From Actinomycetes bacterium (GTDB taxonomy: Bacteria > Actinomycetota > Actinomycetes > Nanopelagicales > Nanopelagicaceae): a stretch of DNA of 7,673 nt. Below the pieces are notes generated by a model. The model ran no database searches. It was not told the origin of the DNA and saw only the letters and a list, made by a program, of their open reading frames with translations. The position numbers and the translations under genes are program-made. Shown one piece after another: positions 1 through 6,036 of this stretch. The DNA lies in contig BJFZ01000054.1 of NCBI GenBank assembly GCA_014190175.1, positions 1 through 7,673 of the forward strand. The letters are read 5' to 3'. Every line of letters begins with the position of its first letter. Within the stretch, counting starts at the first letter, position 1.

Positions 1-601
1 ACTGCATGCTTCGGCACAAATAATTGCCGAAGATTTCAACAACGAAGTTCCAGAGGATGTACAAATGCTACAAACTCTCCCAGGAATTGGTGAATACACG
101 GCCGCTGCGATTGGCGCCTTTGCCTTTGAACAACAAACATTAGTGATGGATGTCAATATTCGCCGAGTATTAACACGTGCAATTGATGGAGAAGAGCATC
201 CAAAGCAAACTCCTACAACAAAAGAAAAATCTCGAAGATTGGCACTGCTACCGTCGATGAATGCACATATTTGGGCTGCTGCGACCATGGAACTCGGAGC
301 AATAGTTTGTACATCAAAAACCCCTTTATGCGAGCTCTGTCCGATAATTAGTCAGTGCCAATGGAGAAAAAATGGTTATCCAAAAACTAATCTGGTGCGC
401 AAATCACAAGACTGGCATGGTACAGATAGAAAATGTCGCGGCACAATCGTTCAAGCACTTCGCGAGAATGCATCACTAACAGAAAAAGCGATCAAAAAAC
501 TTTGGCCTGAAGAATCTCAAATCGAAAAAGCGCTCGAAACGCTGCAAGAAGATTTACTAATCGAAGCCATTCCCCGCAAGCGATATAGACTGCCGCAATG
601 A
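1..601 (+). CDS. mutY: A/G-specific adenine DNA glycosylase MutY, 3' part (5' end outside window)
   Basis: This base-excision repair enzyme removes adenine mispaired with 8-oxoguanine. The open frame runs in from the window edge, with the first full codon at base 2, so about 199 C-terminal residues are visible. The helix-hairpin-helix LPGIGEYTAAAIGAF lies at visible residues 26-40, and Tyr32 matches the active-site Tyr of Geobacillus MutY. The catalytic Asp50 sits in VMDVNIRRVL, where many homologs have DGN or DTN. The [4Fe-4S] ligands Cys103, Cys110, Cys113 and Cys119 have the family spacing C-X6-C-X2-C-X5-C. The tail after the cluster is only about 80 residues and contains GTDRKCRG, which resembles short actinobacterial MutY proteins rather than those with a full NUDIX-like 8-oxoG recognition domain. 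The catalytic Glu near the N terminus is outside the window. The TGA stop overlaps the ATG of the next gene. The family is nearly certain; an in-frame ATG at base 65 is internal, not the start. Confidence 0.93.
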   Translation, partial: LHASAQIIAEDFNNEVPEDVQMLQTLPGIGEYTAAAIGAFAFEQQTLVMDVNIRRVLTRAIDGEEHPKQTPTTKEKSRRLALLPSMNAHIWAAATMELGAIVCTSKTPLCELCPIISQCQWRKNGYPKTNLVRKSQDWHGTDRKCRGTIVQALRENASLTEKAIKKLWPEESQIEKALETLQEDLLIEAIPRKRYRLPQ

Positions 602-1944
602 ACTTCGTGGCAGATCTTGAGAGGCTTCTTGAAACTACCTTAATTACCGACCCTGATATAACTGCGACGTACTCTAAAGATCAGGCCCCTTTTGCCGTAT
701 CGCAACCAGCGGCAGCAGTTTTATTAGCTAGAAGCACTGAGGAGATTTCTAAGGCCTTGACGTTTTGTTCAGAGCGTAATGTTCCAGTTGTCACACGTGG
801 TGCGGGTAGCGGTTTATCTGGTGGAGCTAACGCGGATTCGCGTTCATTAGTTATATCCCTTGAGAAGATGAATCAGATTTTAGAGATTGATCTAGGTAAT
901 CAGCTGGCTCGTGTGCAAGCAGGAGTCATTAACCTCGATTTAGATACCGCTGTAAAAGAGTTTGGGATGGCCTACCTACCTGATCCGGCAAGCCGAGATT
1001 GGTCAACTCTCGGAGGAAATGTCGCAACTAATGCGGGTGGATTGTGTTGCCTCAAGTATGGGGTCACATCTCACCATGTTCGTGCGTTGAAAATTGTGCT
1101 CTCAACTGGTGAAATCATTGAAGTAGGAAAGGCCACAAAGAAGTTTGTAACAACCTTGGATTTGATGCATCTTTTTATTGGATCAGAAGGAACCTTAGGT
1201 ATCATCACTGAGATGACATTAAATCTTGTTCATCGTCCAAAATCTCCGGCGACACTAATTGCTACGTTTTCTAATATTGTACAGGCTGCTGCTGCCTCTA
1301 CGGATTTATTGAAGTATCGACCATCAATGCTCGAAATTATTGATCAAACAACGCTCAATGCGGTCGAGCAGTGGCACCCACTTGGTTTTGAGGTAGCTGG
1401 ATCAATTCTATTAATGCAATTAGATGAGAACTTCGAGTTTGGGGATTCTGCTATTGCTACGTGTAAATCACATGGAATGATTGATGGAATGTTCTCAACC
1501 GAAGCAAGTGATGCAACTGATTTAATGCGTGTTCGAAAATTGGCCTATCCAGCTCTTGAACGCCTTGGCGCAACTCTGCTAGATGATGTTGCTTTACCAG
1601 TTACAAAAATCGCGGAATTTGTTGGCAAAGTTGAAGAGCTGGCATTAAGACATCAGTTGACTATTGGAATCTTTGGGCACTCCGGGGATGGAAATATGCA
1701 CCCAACTATCGTGCATGATCATGGGGATATGGCGAGTGAAAGACGTGCAAAGCTGGCTTTCTCTGAAATAGTAGGGATTGCTCAATCCTTGGGTGGCTCG
1801 GCGAGCGGTGAACATGGAATCGGCACGATTAAGCGTGATTTCGTGGCTGGGGAGGTCTCTGAATCAGTAATCGCTATTCAGCGAGGAATTAAGAAATTAC
1901 TTGACCCTTCAGGAATTCTCAACCCTGGAAAGAAGATTCCTTAG
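598..1944 (+). CDS. FAD-linked D-2-hydroxyacid dehydrogenase (GlcD/D-lactate dehydrogenase type)
   Basis: This 448-residue flavoprotein has the GlcD/Dld architecture. A PCMH-type FAD-binding domain covers about residues 35-215, with VTRGAGSGLSGGANA (65-79), PDPASRDWSTLGGN (128-141), ATNAGG (143-148) and GSEGTLGIITE (195-205). The C-terminal substrate domain has Arg311/Arg313, GHSGDGNMHP (360-369), SGEHGIGTIK (403-412) and the closing DPSGILNPGK. The GHxGDGNxH and GEHG histidines are the usual substrate and metal residues. Such enzymes oxidise D-lactate, glycolate or other D-2-hydroxyacids and pass electrons to a quinone or cytochrome. No Cys-rich iron-sulfur domain and no GlcE/GlcF partner gene is present, so it probably works as a single subunit. 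Its ATG overlaps the mutY stop (ATGA), suggesting translational coupling. Its last 26 bp overlap the convergent sugar kinase. D-lactate is the favoured substrate because MurQ, encoded nearby, releases it; glycolate or 2-hydroxyglutarate remain possible. Confidence 0.88.
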   Translation: MNFVADLERLLETTLITDPDITATYSKDQAPFAVSQPAAAVLLARSTEEISKALTFCSERNVPVVTRGAGSGLSGGANADSRSLVISLEKMNQILEIDLGNQLARVQAGVINLDLDTAVKEFGMAYLPDPASRDWSTLGGNVATNAGGLCCLKYGVTSHHVRALKIVLSTGEIIEVGKATKKFVTTLDLMHLFIGSEGTLGIITEMTLNLVHRPKSPATLIATFSNIVQAAAASTDLLKYRPSMLEIIDQTTLNAVEQWHPLGFEVAGSILLMQLDENFEFGDSAIATCKSHGMIDGMFSTEASDATDLMRVRKLAYPALERLGATLLDDVALPVTKIAEFVGKVEELALRHQLTIGIFGHSGDGNMHPTIVHDHGDMASERRAKLAFSEIVGIAQSLGGSASGEHGIGTIKRDFVAGEVSESVIAIQRGIKKLLDPSGILNPGKKIP

Positions 1945-2794
1945 AAAGTTCGGCTGCTCTTGCGGCAATATCAACCTCTGAAATTGAAATACGGATTTTA
2001 AAAAACTTCTCTAACTCGTAATAAAGTAATTTTGAGCCACTAATTCCTCCAGTAAATTTAATAGGTAAAGAGTCACGAGATAAAGAATTTTCCATTCTAG
2101 TTATAAGACCAATCAAATGACTTGCTGCATTATTCAGAATCTTTATCGCTGAATCATCACCCGCATCTGCGCACATATCAACAACTAGACTTAAGGCTGC
2201 AATCGCTGAGCGCTCTTGAGAATATACATATGTTTTCATACCATTCCAATCATATGCATTTAATTCTTTTGAGACTGCATCAGCTAAAGAACTCTTTTTG
2301 CTGTCTCCCTTAGATTCGATTTGCAGCAGAGTATGGCGGATTGCTTCTCTTCCAATCCAATATCCTGCGCCCTCATCACCAAGTAAATATCCCCACCCAC
2401 CAATCTGATAAGCCTCATTTCTTTCATTTATTGCAAAAGCTACTGAACCTGTACCCGCATAAAGAAGAATTCCTTCACCCTCAGAAAAATTTGCTCGGTA
2501 CGCTAGTTCTATATCAGAGATGACTTTTGATTTCGAGTGAAAAATTGAGGCAATCTCCCTTTCTATTGATCCATCGAGCGTGACTCCAGTGATACCCATA
2601 TAAGTAAAGACAACTTCTAATTTATCAATTTTTTGATGAATCTCTTTTAGTACTCTCTGCATACGGATTTGGGAGGATTCACGATAGAGGTGGCCGTCCA
2701 TGGCATCCTGAACCCCTGAAAGAACTGGGCCATCCCCATTTATTAAACTCCATTTTGTCGCTGAAGCTCCAGCGTCAATACCCAAATAATTCAT
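1919..2794 (-). CDS. BadF/NagK-family sugar kinase, probable MurNAc or GlcNAc kinase
   Basis: This 291-residue ASKHA-fold kinase belongs to the BadF/BadG/BcrA/BcrD group, which includes N-acetylglucosamine kinase and clostridial MurK. The phosphate-1 loop DAGASATKW is at residues 7-15 and a candidate catalytic Asp94 lies in VISDIELAYRA. The phosphate-2 segment LYAGTGSVAF is at 111-120, followed by the family signature GGWGYLLGDEGAGYWIG at 132-148. The adenosine motif FTGGISGS is at 247-254. The gene starts 3 bp after the stop of the MalG-like permease. GAAAGG lies 7 nt before the ATG, with AAGGA directly abutting it. It is the last gene of the uptake operon. In Clostridium acetobutylicum, MurK of this family phosphorylates MurNAc and GlcNAc; acting here on a sugar imported by the ABC system and feeding MurQ is inference. 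Glucosamine or GlcNAc alone would also fit the fold. The 3' end overlaps the convergent dehydrogenase. Confidence 0.85.
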   Translation of the reverse strand: MNYLGIDAGASATKWSLINGDGPVLSGVQDAMDGHLYRESSQIRMQRVLKEIHQKIDKLEVVFTYMGITGVTLDGSIEREIASIFHSKSKVISDIELAYRANFSEGEGILLYAGTGSVAFAINERNEAYQIGGWGYLLGDEGAGYWIGREAIRHTLLQIESKGDSKKSSLADAVSKELNAYDWNGMKTYVYSQERSAIAALSLVVDMCADAGDDSAIKILNNAASHLIGLITRMENSLSRDSLPIKFTGGISGSKLLYYELEKFFKIRISISEVDIAARAAELSKESSFQG

Positions 2795-2797
2795 TCC

Positions 2798-3625
2798 TTA
2801 GCCTTTCACCGCACCGGCTGTAAGTCCCTTAATGAACTGCTCAGAAAGGATCAAGTACAAAACAATTAGCGGGAGCGCAGCCATGGTCAAGCCGGCAAAT
2901 AGAACTCCCCATTGAGATGCATACTGTCCAAAGAAGACAGTAAGCCCCTGCATGATTGTCTTATTCTCTGGGCTTTGCAGAAACACTAAAGGTAAGAAAA
3001 AGTCATTCCATATTGGAATCGCAGAATAGATTGCCACAATAGCCATTCCTGGTCGAACAAGCGGAATCAAAATGCGACGAAGAAGTTGAAATTCAGATGC
3101 TCCATCAATTCGAGCAGCATTATCTAAATCACTAGGCAACGATCGGAAGAATCCACTCATGATGAATACAGCGGCGGGTAAAGCACCCGATGAATAAACC
3201 AGGATTAGACCAAAATGTGAGTCCAAGAGATTCATCCATTTTAACTGTATGAATAGGGGCAAAATTGCTAACTTGGCTGGAACAAGCATCCCCGTTAAGA
3301 CAAAACCGAATATTAATGCATTACCTCTAAAATTATAGCGCCCTAGAATAAAGCCGGCTCCTAATGCACAAATTAGAATAACAAATAAAGAGCCTCCAGT
3401 AACAATTAACGAGTTCTTTAGATATATTGCAAATGCTCCATCCAACCAAACCTGCTCAAAATTTTGCCAATAAGGATCACGGGCAAGCACAAATGGGTTT
3501 GAGGCAAAACTATTTGTTTCGCGTAGCGCAGAATTCAGGAGAAAAAATACTGGTAGTAAGACTAAAAGAGAATTGATAGTAAGTACAGCTCTAAAAAAGA
3601 ACTTAGAAGTCATCAGAACTATCAT
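2798..3625 (-). CDS. ABC sugar transporter permease, MalG-like (CUT1 family)
   Basis: This 275-residue inner-membrane permease has about six predicted hydrophobic segments, near residues 10-31, 71-94, 103-126, 138-160, 192-214 and 240-262. The cytoplasmic EAA loop that docks on the ATPase is at about 169-190, with AARIDGASE and the ILIPLV end. The C terminus GLTAGAVKG is typical of MalG-type carbohydrate permeases. The ATG (3623-3625) overlaps the TGA of the upstream permease by 4 bp, indicating translational coupling and a 1:1 heterodimer. A second in-frame ATG at 3611-3613 is a possible alternative start. The preferred start depends on the ATGA overlap, which is common in such pairs. Substrate cannot be read from the permease; the neighbouring murQ and amino-sugar kinase suggest MurNAc, GlcNAc or a muropeptide sugar. 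Confidence 0.93.
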   Translation of the reverse strand: MIVLMTSKFFFRAVLTINSLLVLLPVFFLLNSALRETNSFASNPFVLARDPYWQNFEQVWLDGAFAIYLKNSLIVTGGSLFVILICALGAGFILGRYNFRGNALIFGFVLTGMLVPAKLAILPLFIQLKWMNLLDSHFGLILVYSSGALPAAVFIMSGFFRSLPSDLDNAARIDGASEFQLLRRILIPLVRPGMAIVAIYSAIPIWNDFFLPLVFLQSPENKTIMQGLTVFFGQYASQWGVLFAGLTMAALPLIVLYLILSEQFIKGLTAGAVKG

Positions 3626-4542
3626 TGCTCTACCTCTCTTTTACGCAAGAAATACTGCCCCACCCCAGCACCCAGCCCTACGAGTAGAAAAATAAATACC
3701 CCTAAAGCAGATCCAACCCCAACTTCATTTGCATTTGAATCCACAGAACCAAATGAGAGCCTATAAAACATGAGTGCCAAGGTGTCTGTCGCTCCAGCTG
3801 GATTACCATTTGATCCCCCTAAAACAAATGGAAGATCAAACCATTCAAAGGCCCCAATGAATGTAAGAATCGTGATGATTGTCAATGAGGGGGCTAAAAG
3901 TGGAACCATAATTTTTCGAAAGATCTGACCCTCTGTTGCTCCATCAATACGAGAAGCCTCAAGATATTCCTGATTTATAGCGTTCAACCCTGCTAGAAAA
4001 ATTATTGCTGGGAATCCAACCCAGCGCCACAAATTAATAAATATGAGAGTGGGAAGAGCCGTACTCATGCTTCCGAGCCAGGGTTTAGCCAAAGATTCAA
4101 AGCCTAAATCATTTATTATCATATTAATTGGCCCATAATAAGGATCCAGCATTACCTGCCACATATAACCAACAACAACTAGAGAGAAAATAACTGGTAA
4201 GAAAGTTACTGTCCTAAAAAATCGCTGCCGATTCTTCAATTGAAATATGGCATAGGCAATTAGTAGTCCTAACGAAGTTTGTAAAATCATAACTGCGAGG
4301 AACACTAATGTATTGTGTCGAAGTGCCATAAAAAACTGATCTTTAAAGGGATAATCGAATAATCGTTGAAAGTTTGCTGATCCTGCAAATCCTATGCGTT
4401 GAAAACCCTCCCATTTAAAAAAGGCATAACTCAAAGTGGTGAGTGCTGGAATGGTTGTGAATATGAGAATTGTAGCTAAAGCGGGGGTAAGTAAAAGAAC
4501 AATATATTTATTTTGTTCTCGCCTTAATCCACTGATTGCCAC
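3622..4542 (-). CDS. ABC sugar transporter permease, MalF-like (CUT1 family)
   Basis: This 306-residue membrane protein pairs with the MalG-like permease to form the sugar channel. Hydrophobic segments lie near residues 12-34, 79-101, 112-131, 163-186, 219-240 and 277-298. The EAA loop is at 195-216, with EASRIDGATE and the IMVPLL end. The C terminus is short and basic. The start is GTG (4542-4540), with AGAGGGAG upstream ending 6 nt before it. An ATG two bases earlier is out of frame and stops after six codons. No other in-frame Met occurs before residue 73, so the GTG is well supported. The gene is separated from the binding-protein gene by 70 bp holding a terminator-like hairpin, so it is probably expressed at a lower level than that protein. 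No ABC ATPase gene follows; a shared MsiK/UgpC-type ATPase encoded elsewhere is likely. Confidence 0.93.
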   Translation of the reverse strand: MAISGLRREQNKYIVLLLTPALATILIFTTIPALTTLSYAFFKWEGFQRIGFAGSANFQRLFDYPFKDQFFMALRHNTLVFLAVMILQTSLGLLIAYAIFQLKNRQRFFRTVTFLPVIFSLVVVGYMWQVMLDPYYGPINMIINDLGFESLAKPWLGSMSTALPTLIFINLWRWVGFPAIIFLAGLNAINQEYLEASRIDGATEGQIFRKIMVPLLAPSLTIITILTFIGAFEWFDLPFVLGGSNGNPAGATDTLALMFYRLSFGSVDSNANEVGVGSALGVFIFLLVGLGAGVGQYFLRKREVEQ

Positions 4543-4548
4543 ATGAAA

Positions 4549-4556
4549 CTCCCTCT
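4549..4556 (-). promoter_or_regulatory. Ribosome binding site of the MalF-like permease
   Basis: On the minus strand AGAGGGAG lies 6 nt upstream of the GTG at 4542. An out-of-frame ATG (4544-4542) shares two bases with this GTG, giving ATGTG. The site supports GTG as the in-frame start, although the ATG may compete for ribosomes. Confidence 0.65.
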
Positions 4557-4562
4557 ATATGC

Positions 4563-4607
4563 AAAGAAAAAGCATTGGGCGTGGACTAATGCCCACGCCC
4601 AATGCTT
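4563..4607 (-). terminator. Strong hairpin with U-tract between binding-protein and permease genes (attenuator or 3' stabiliser)
   Basis: Two perfectly complementary 15-base arms lie at 4593-4607 and 4570-4584, separated by an 8-base loop (4585-4592). Read on the minus strand, the GC-rich centre GGGCGTGG is followed at the stem base by TTTTTCTTT. This is the form of a Rho-independent terminator. It starts 5 bp after the stop codon of the sugar-binding protein and ends about 20 bp before the permease start. Because the permeases and kinase downstream have no obvious promoter of their own, partial termination, or protection of the upstream mRNA from 3' decay, is more likely than a full stop. 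This would give an excess of binding protein over permease, as is known for other binding-protein transport operons. Confidence 0.85.
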
Positions 4608-4612
4608 CTTTA

Positions 4613-5899
4613 TTAACTCTTACCCTTTTGAGGTGCGTACCAAGATGAAACAGCGGTCTGTACATCTTTAGCGAGTTGCTCAGGGGTTATAGCTCCAACA
4701 ATCAGTTTCTGGAATCCAGGCTGAAGAATGTTTGAGCTTGTTGGAGTCTCATAGCGGAATCCCACAACATTGAGGAATGGAGTTCCAATTGATGAGCGGC
4801 TTTTATTTATCGCCTTTACAACTGGATCTGTGATTTTCACAAATGGAGCTGTAGGTATGAAGGCTATGTCATCTACTAATGCTTGTCCAAATTCTTTGGT
4901 AGTCATAAAGTTGAGGAATTTGAGTGCGGCCTCTTTGTTTGCCGTCTTTGAATTGATTGCAAATGCTCCATCGGCCCAAGTTGAGACATATCTAGGTGCA
5001 CCTGTAATTTTGGCTACTGGTGGAATCCATCCAGCTTGTAGTGATGGATTTAAACTACGGAAATATCCTAGTTCGTAATTTCCACCAATATAGAAGGCAG
5101 CTTTCTCATTGGCAAATAAGGCACGTGCAGTGTTGTAATCAATTCCTTCAAATCCTGGAGGCATATAAGCCGCGAGATCCTTGACAGCCTGCAAACTTGC
5201 TACGTAAGCCTTATCAGTAAATGTCTTTTTTCCAGAGACAACGTCGTTAAAGAACTGTGTTCCACCGTAAAAAGTTGGACCCACTGAGGCATGTAATTGT
5301 TCCAGTGCTGGACCGTTTCCACCAGCATTACCCAAAGGTAAAACACCTATTGCCTTTACTTTGTTAAAGGCAATCATTAACTGCTCCCAGTTTGTTGGAA
5401 GTGCCTTTACGCCAGCCTTTTGAAGAATTTCTGGGTTATAGTAAATTCCCATTGCAGAGATCGCATATGGAAATCCATATTGCTTCTTGTCTTTATACCC
5501 TTGAGCGGCGGCAAGGATGCCTGGCTGTAATTTTCCAAGTGCTGGAACATCTTTGACTGTTAAAGCCAAGAAGTTACCTGCATCGGAGAGATTGGCCATG
5601 CCACCATAAGGGCGCATCTGAAGAATATCTGGACCTTTACCTGCGGTAAGGGCTGTAGAGGCAATCGCGTTATATTCTGTATTGAGATACGGGGTGAATT
5701 TGACTGTGATTCCCGGATTTTTAGCTTCAAACTTAACAATTTGACTCTCATAGAAAGCCTTATCTTCTGTACGCCAGCTCCAGACGGTTAACTCTGTCGC
5801 TGCACTTGCTGGAAGCGCAGAAATTGCTGGAACAGCGATTCCTGTTACTGCCATTGCAGATGCAACCAAACCGCGTAAGCGGCGAGATGCTATTTTCAC
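4613..5899 (-). CDS. Secreted sugar-binding protein of ABC transporter (CUT1/MalE-like)
   Basis: This 428-residue extracellular solute-binding protein captures sugar for the two permeases encoded downstream. A Sec signal peptide covers residues 1-33: basic MKIASRRLRG, a hydrophobic core and a likely signal-peptidase-I cut at ASA|AT. The mature protein opens with TELTVWSW, followed by the alternating two-lobe pattern of cluster-1 binding proteins, including KGPDILQM near 88-95, YGFPYAISAMGIYYNPEIL near 141-159 and the late ALKFLNFMTT segment. The whole protein has no cysteine, so it has no lipobox and cannot be a lipoprotein, which is unusual for a Gram-positive importer. The start is GTG (5899-5897) with AGAGGGG 7 nt upstream; no in-frame ATG gives a complete signal peptide. 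A promoter and candidate operator precede it, and a hairpin follows. Substrate is not readable; MurNAc, GlcNAc or a muropeptide disaccharide is inferred from murQ and the kinase. Confidence 0.93.
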   Translation of the reverse strand: MKIASRRLRGLVASAMAVTGIAVPAISALPASAATELTVWSWRTEDKAFYESQIVKFEAKNPGITVKFTPYLNTEYNAIASTALTAGKGPDILQMRPYGGMANLSDAGNFLALTVKDVPALGKLQPGILAAAQGYKDKKQYGFPYAISAMGIYYNPEILQKAGVKALPTNWEQLMIAFNKVKAIGVLPLGNAGGNGPALEQLHASVGPTFYGGTQFFNDVVSGKKTFTDKAYVASLQAVKDLAAYMPPGFEGIDYNTARALFANEKAAFYIGGNYELGYFRSLNPSLQAGWIPPVAKITGAPRYVSTWADGAFAINSKTANKEAALKFLNFMTTKEFGQALVDDIAFIPTAPFVKITDPVVKAINKSRSSIGTPFLNVVGFRYETPTSSNILQPGFQKLIVGAITPEQLAKDVQTAVSSWYAPQKGKS

Positions 5900-5906
5900 T
5901 TATTTT

Positions 5907-5913
5907 CCCCTCT
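5907..5913 (-). promoter_or_regulatory. Ribosome binding site of the sugar-binding protein
   Basis: AGAGGGG on the minus strand ends 7 nt before the GTG at 5899. This good spacing supports a GTG start directly ahead of the basic N-region of the signal peptide. Confidence 0.7.
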
Positions 5914-5970
5914 AGTCGATTGGCTCGGCTACATGAATAAAACTTTTATAACCTAACCTATGCCTTTAAA

Positions 5971-5999
5971 ATCATGCCCTTTATTCACCATTTCGTCAA
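5971..5999 (-). promoter_or_regulatory. Candidate promoter of the sugar-binding protein/permease/kinase operon
   Basis: Read on the minus strand, TTGACG (5999-5994) matches five of six bases of the -35 consensus. It is followed after exactly 17 bp by CATGAT (5976-5971), a weaker -10 with four of six matches. This would start transcription near 5964 and give a leader of about 65 nt before the GTG. A second AT-rich box, TATAAA at 5950-5945, has no good -35 partner. I see no convincing terminator after murQ, so read-through from murQ is also possible. Confidence 0.45.
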
Positions 6000-6006
6000 G
6001 TTGACG
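5994..6006. promoter_or_regulatory. 13-bp palindrome overlapping the -35 box, candidate operator
   Basis: CGTCAAGTTGACG is a perfect inverted repeat with 6-bp arms around one central base. Its left arm is the -35 element TTGACG of the candidate promoter on the minus strand, so a protein bound here would block RNA polymerase. This is the usual position of a repressor site for sugar-uptake operons. No regulator gene is in the window and the site matches no operator I can name (it lacks the CG-centred form of LacI-family sites and the TCTAGA core of NagR/DasR sites). Confidence 0.45.
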
Positions 6007-6036
6007 GTATGAGAAAATCCTCACTTTTTAAAAAAT

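Noticed and set aside
2122..2523. Two plus-strand frames of about 60 codons
   Set aside because: Both are antisense to the sugar kinase, rich in His, Leu and Gln as expected for shadow translation, and lack good start signals.
4770..5078. Plus-strand 102-codon open frame
   Set aside because: It lies entirely inside the sugar-binding protein gene on the other strand, has no recognisable domain, and the binding protein is clearly real.
5560..5751. Minus-strand 63-codon frame
   Set aside because: It overlaps the binding-protein gene in another frame on the same strand, with no independent support.
5945..5961. Direct repeat AGGTT-AGGTT and TATAAA box in the leader of the binding-protein gene
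   Set aside because: Two short copies are within chance expectation and the box has no -35 partner at suitable distance; no riboswitch-like structure could be drawn.
6007..6036. Possible terminator after murQ
   Set aside because: Only a 4-bp stem (TGAG/CTCA) and an AT-rich run TTTTTTAAAAA are present; this is too weak to call a terminator.
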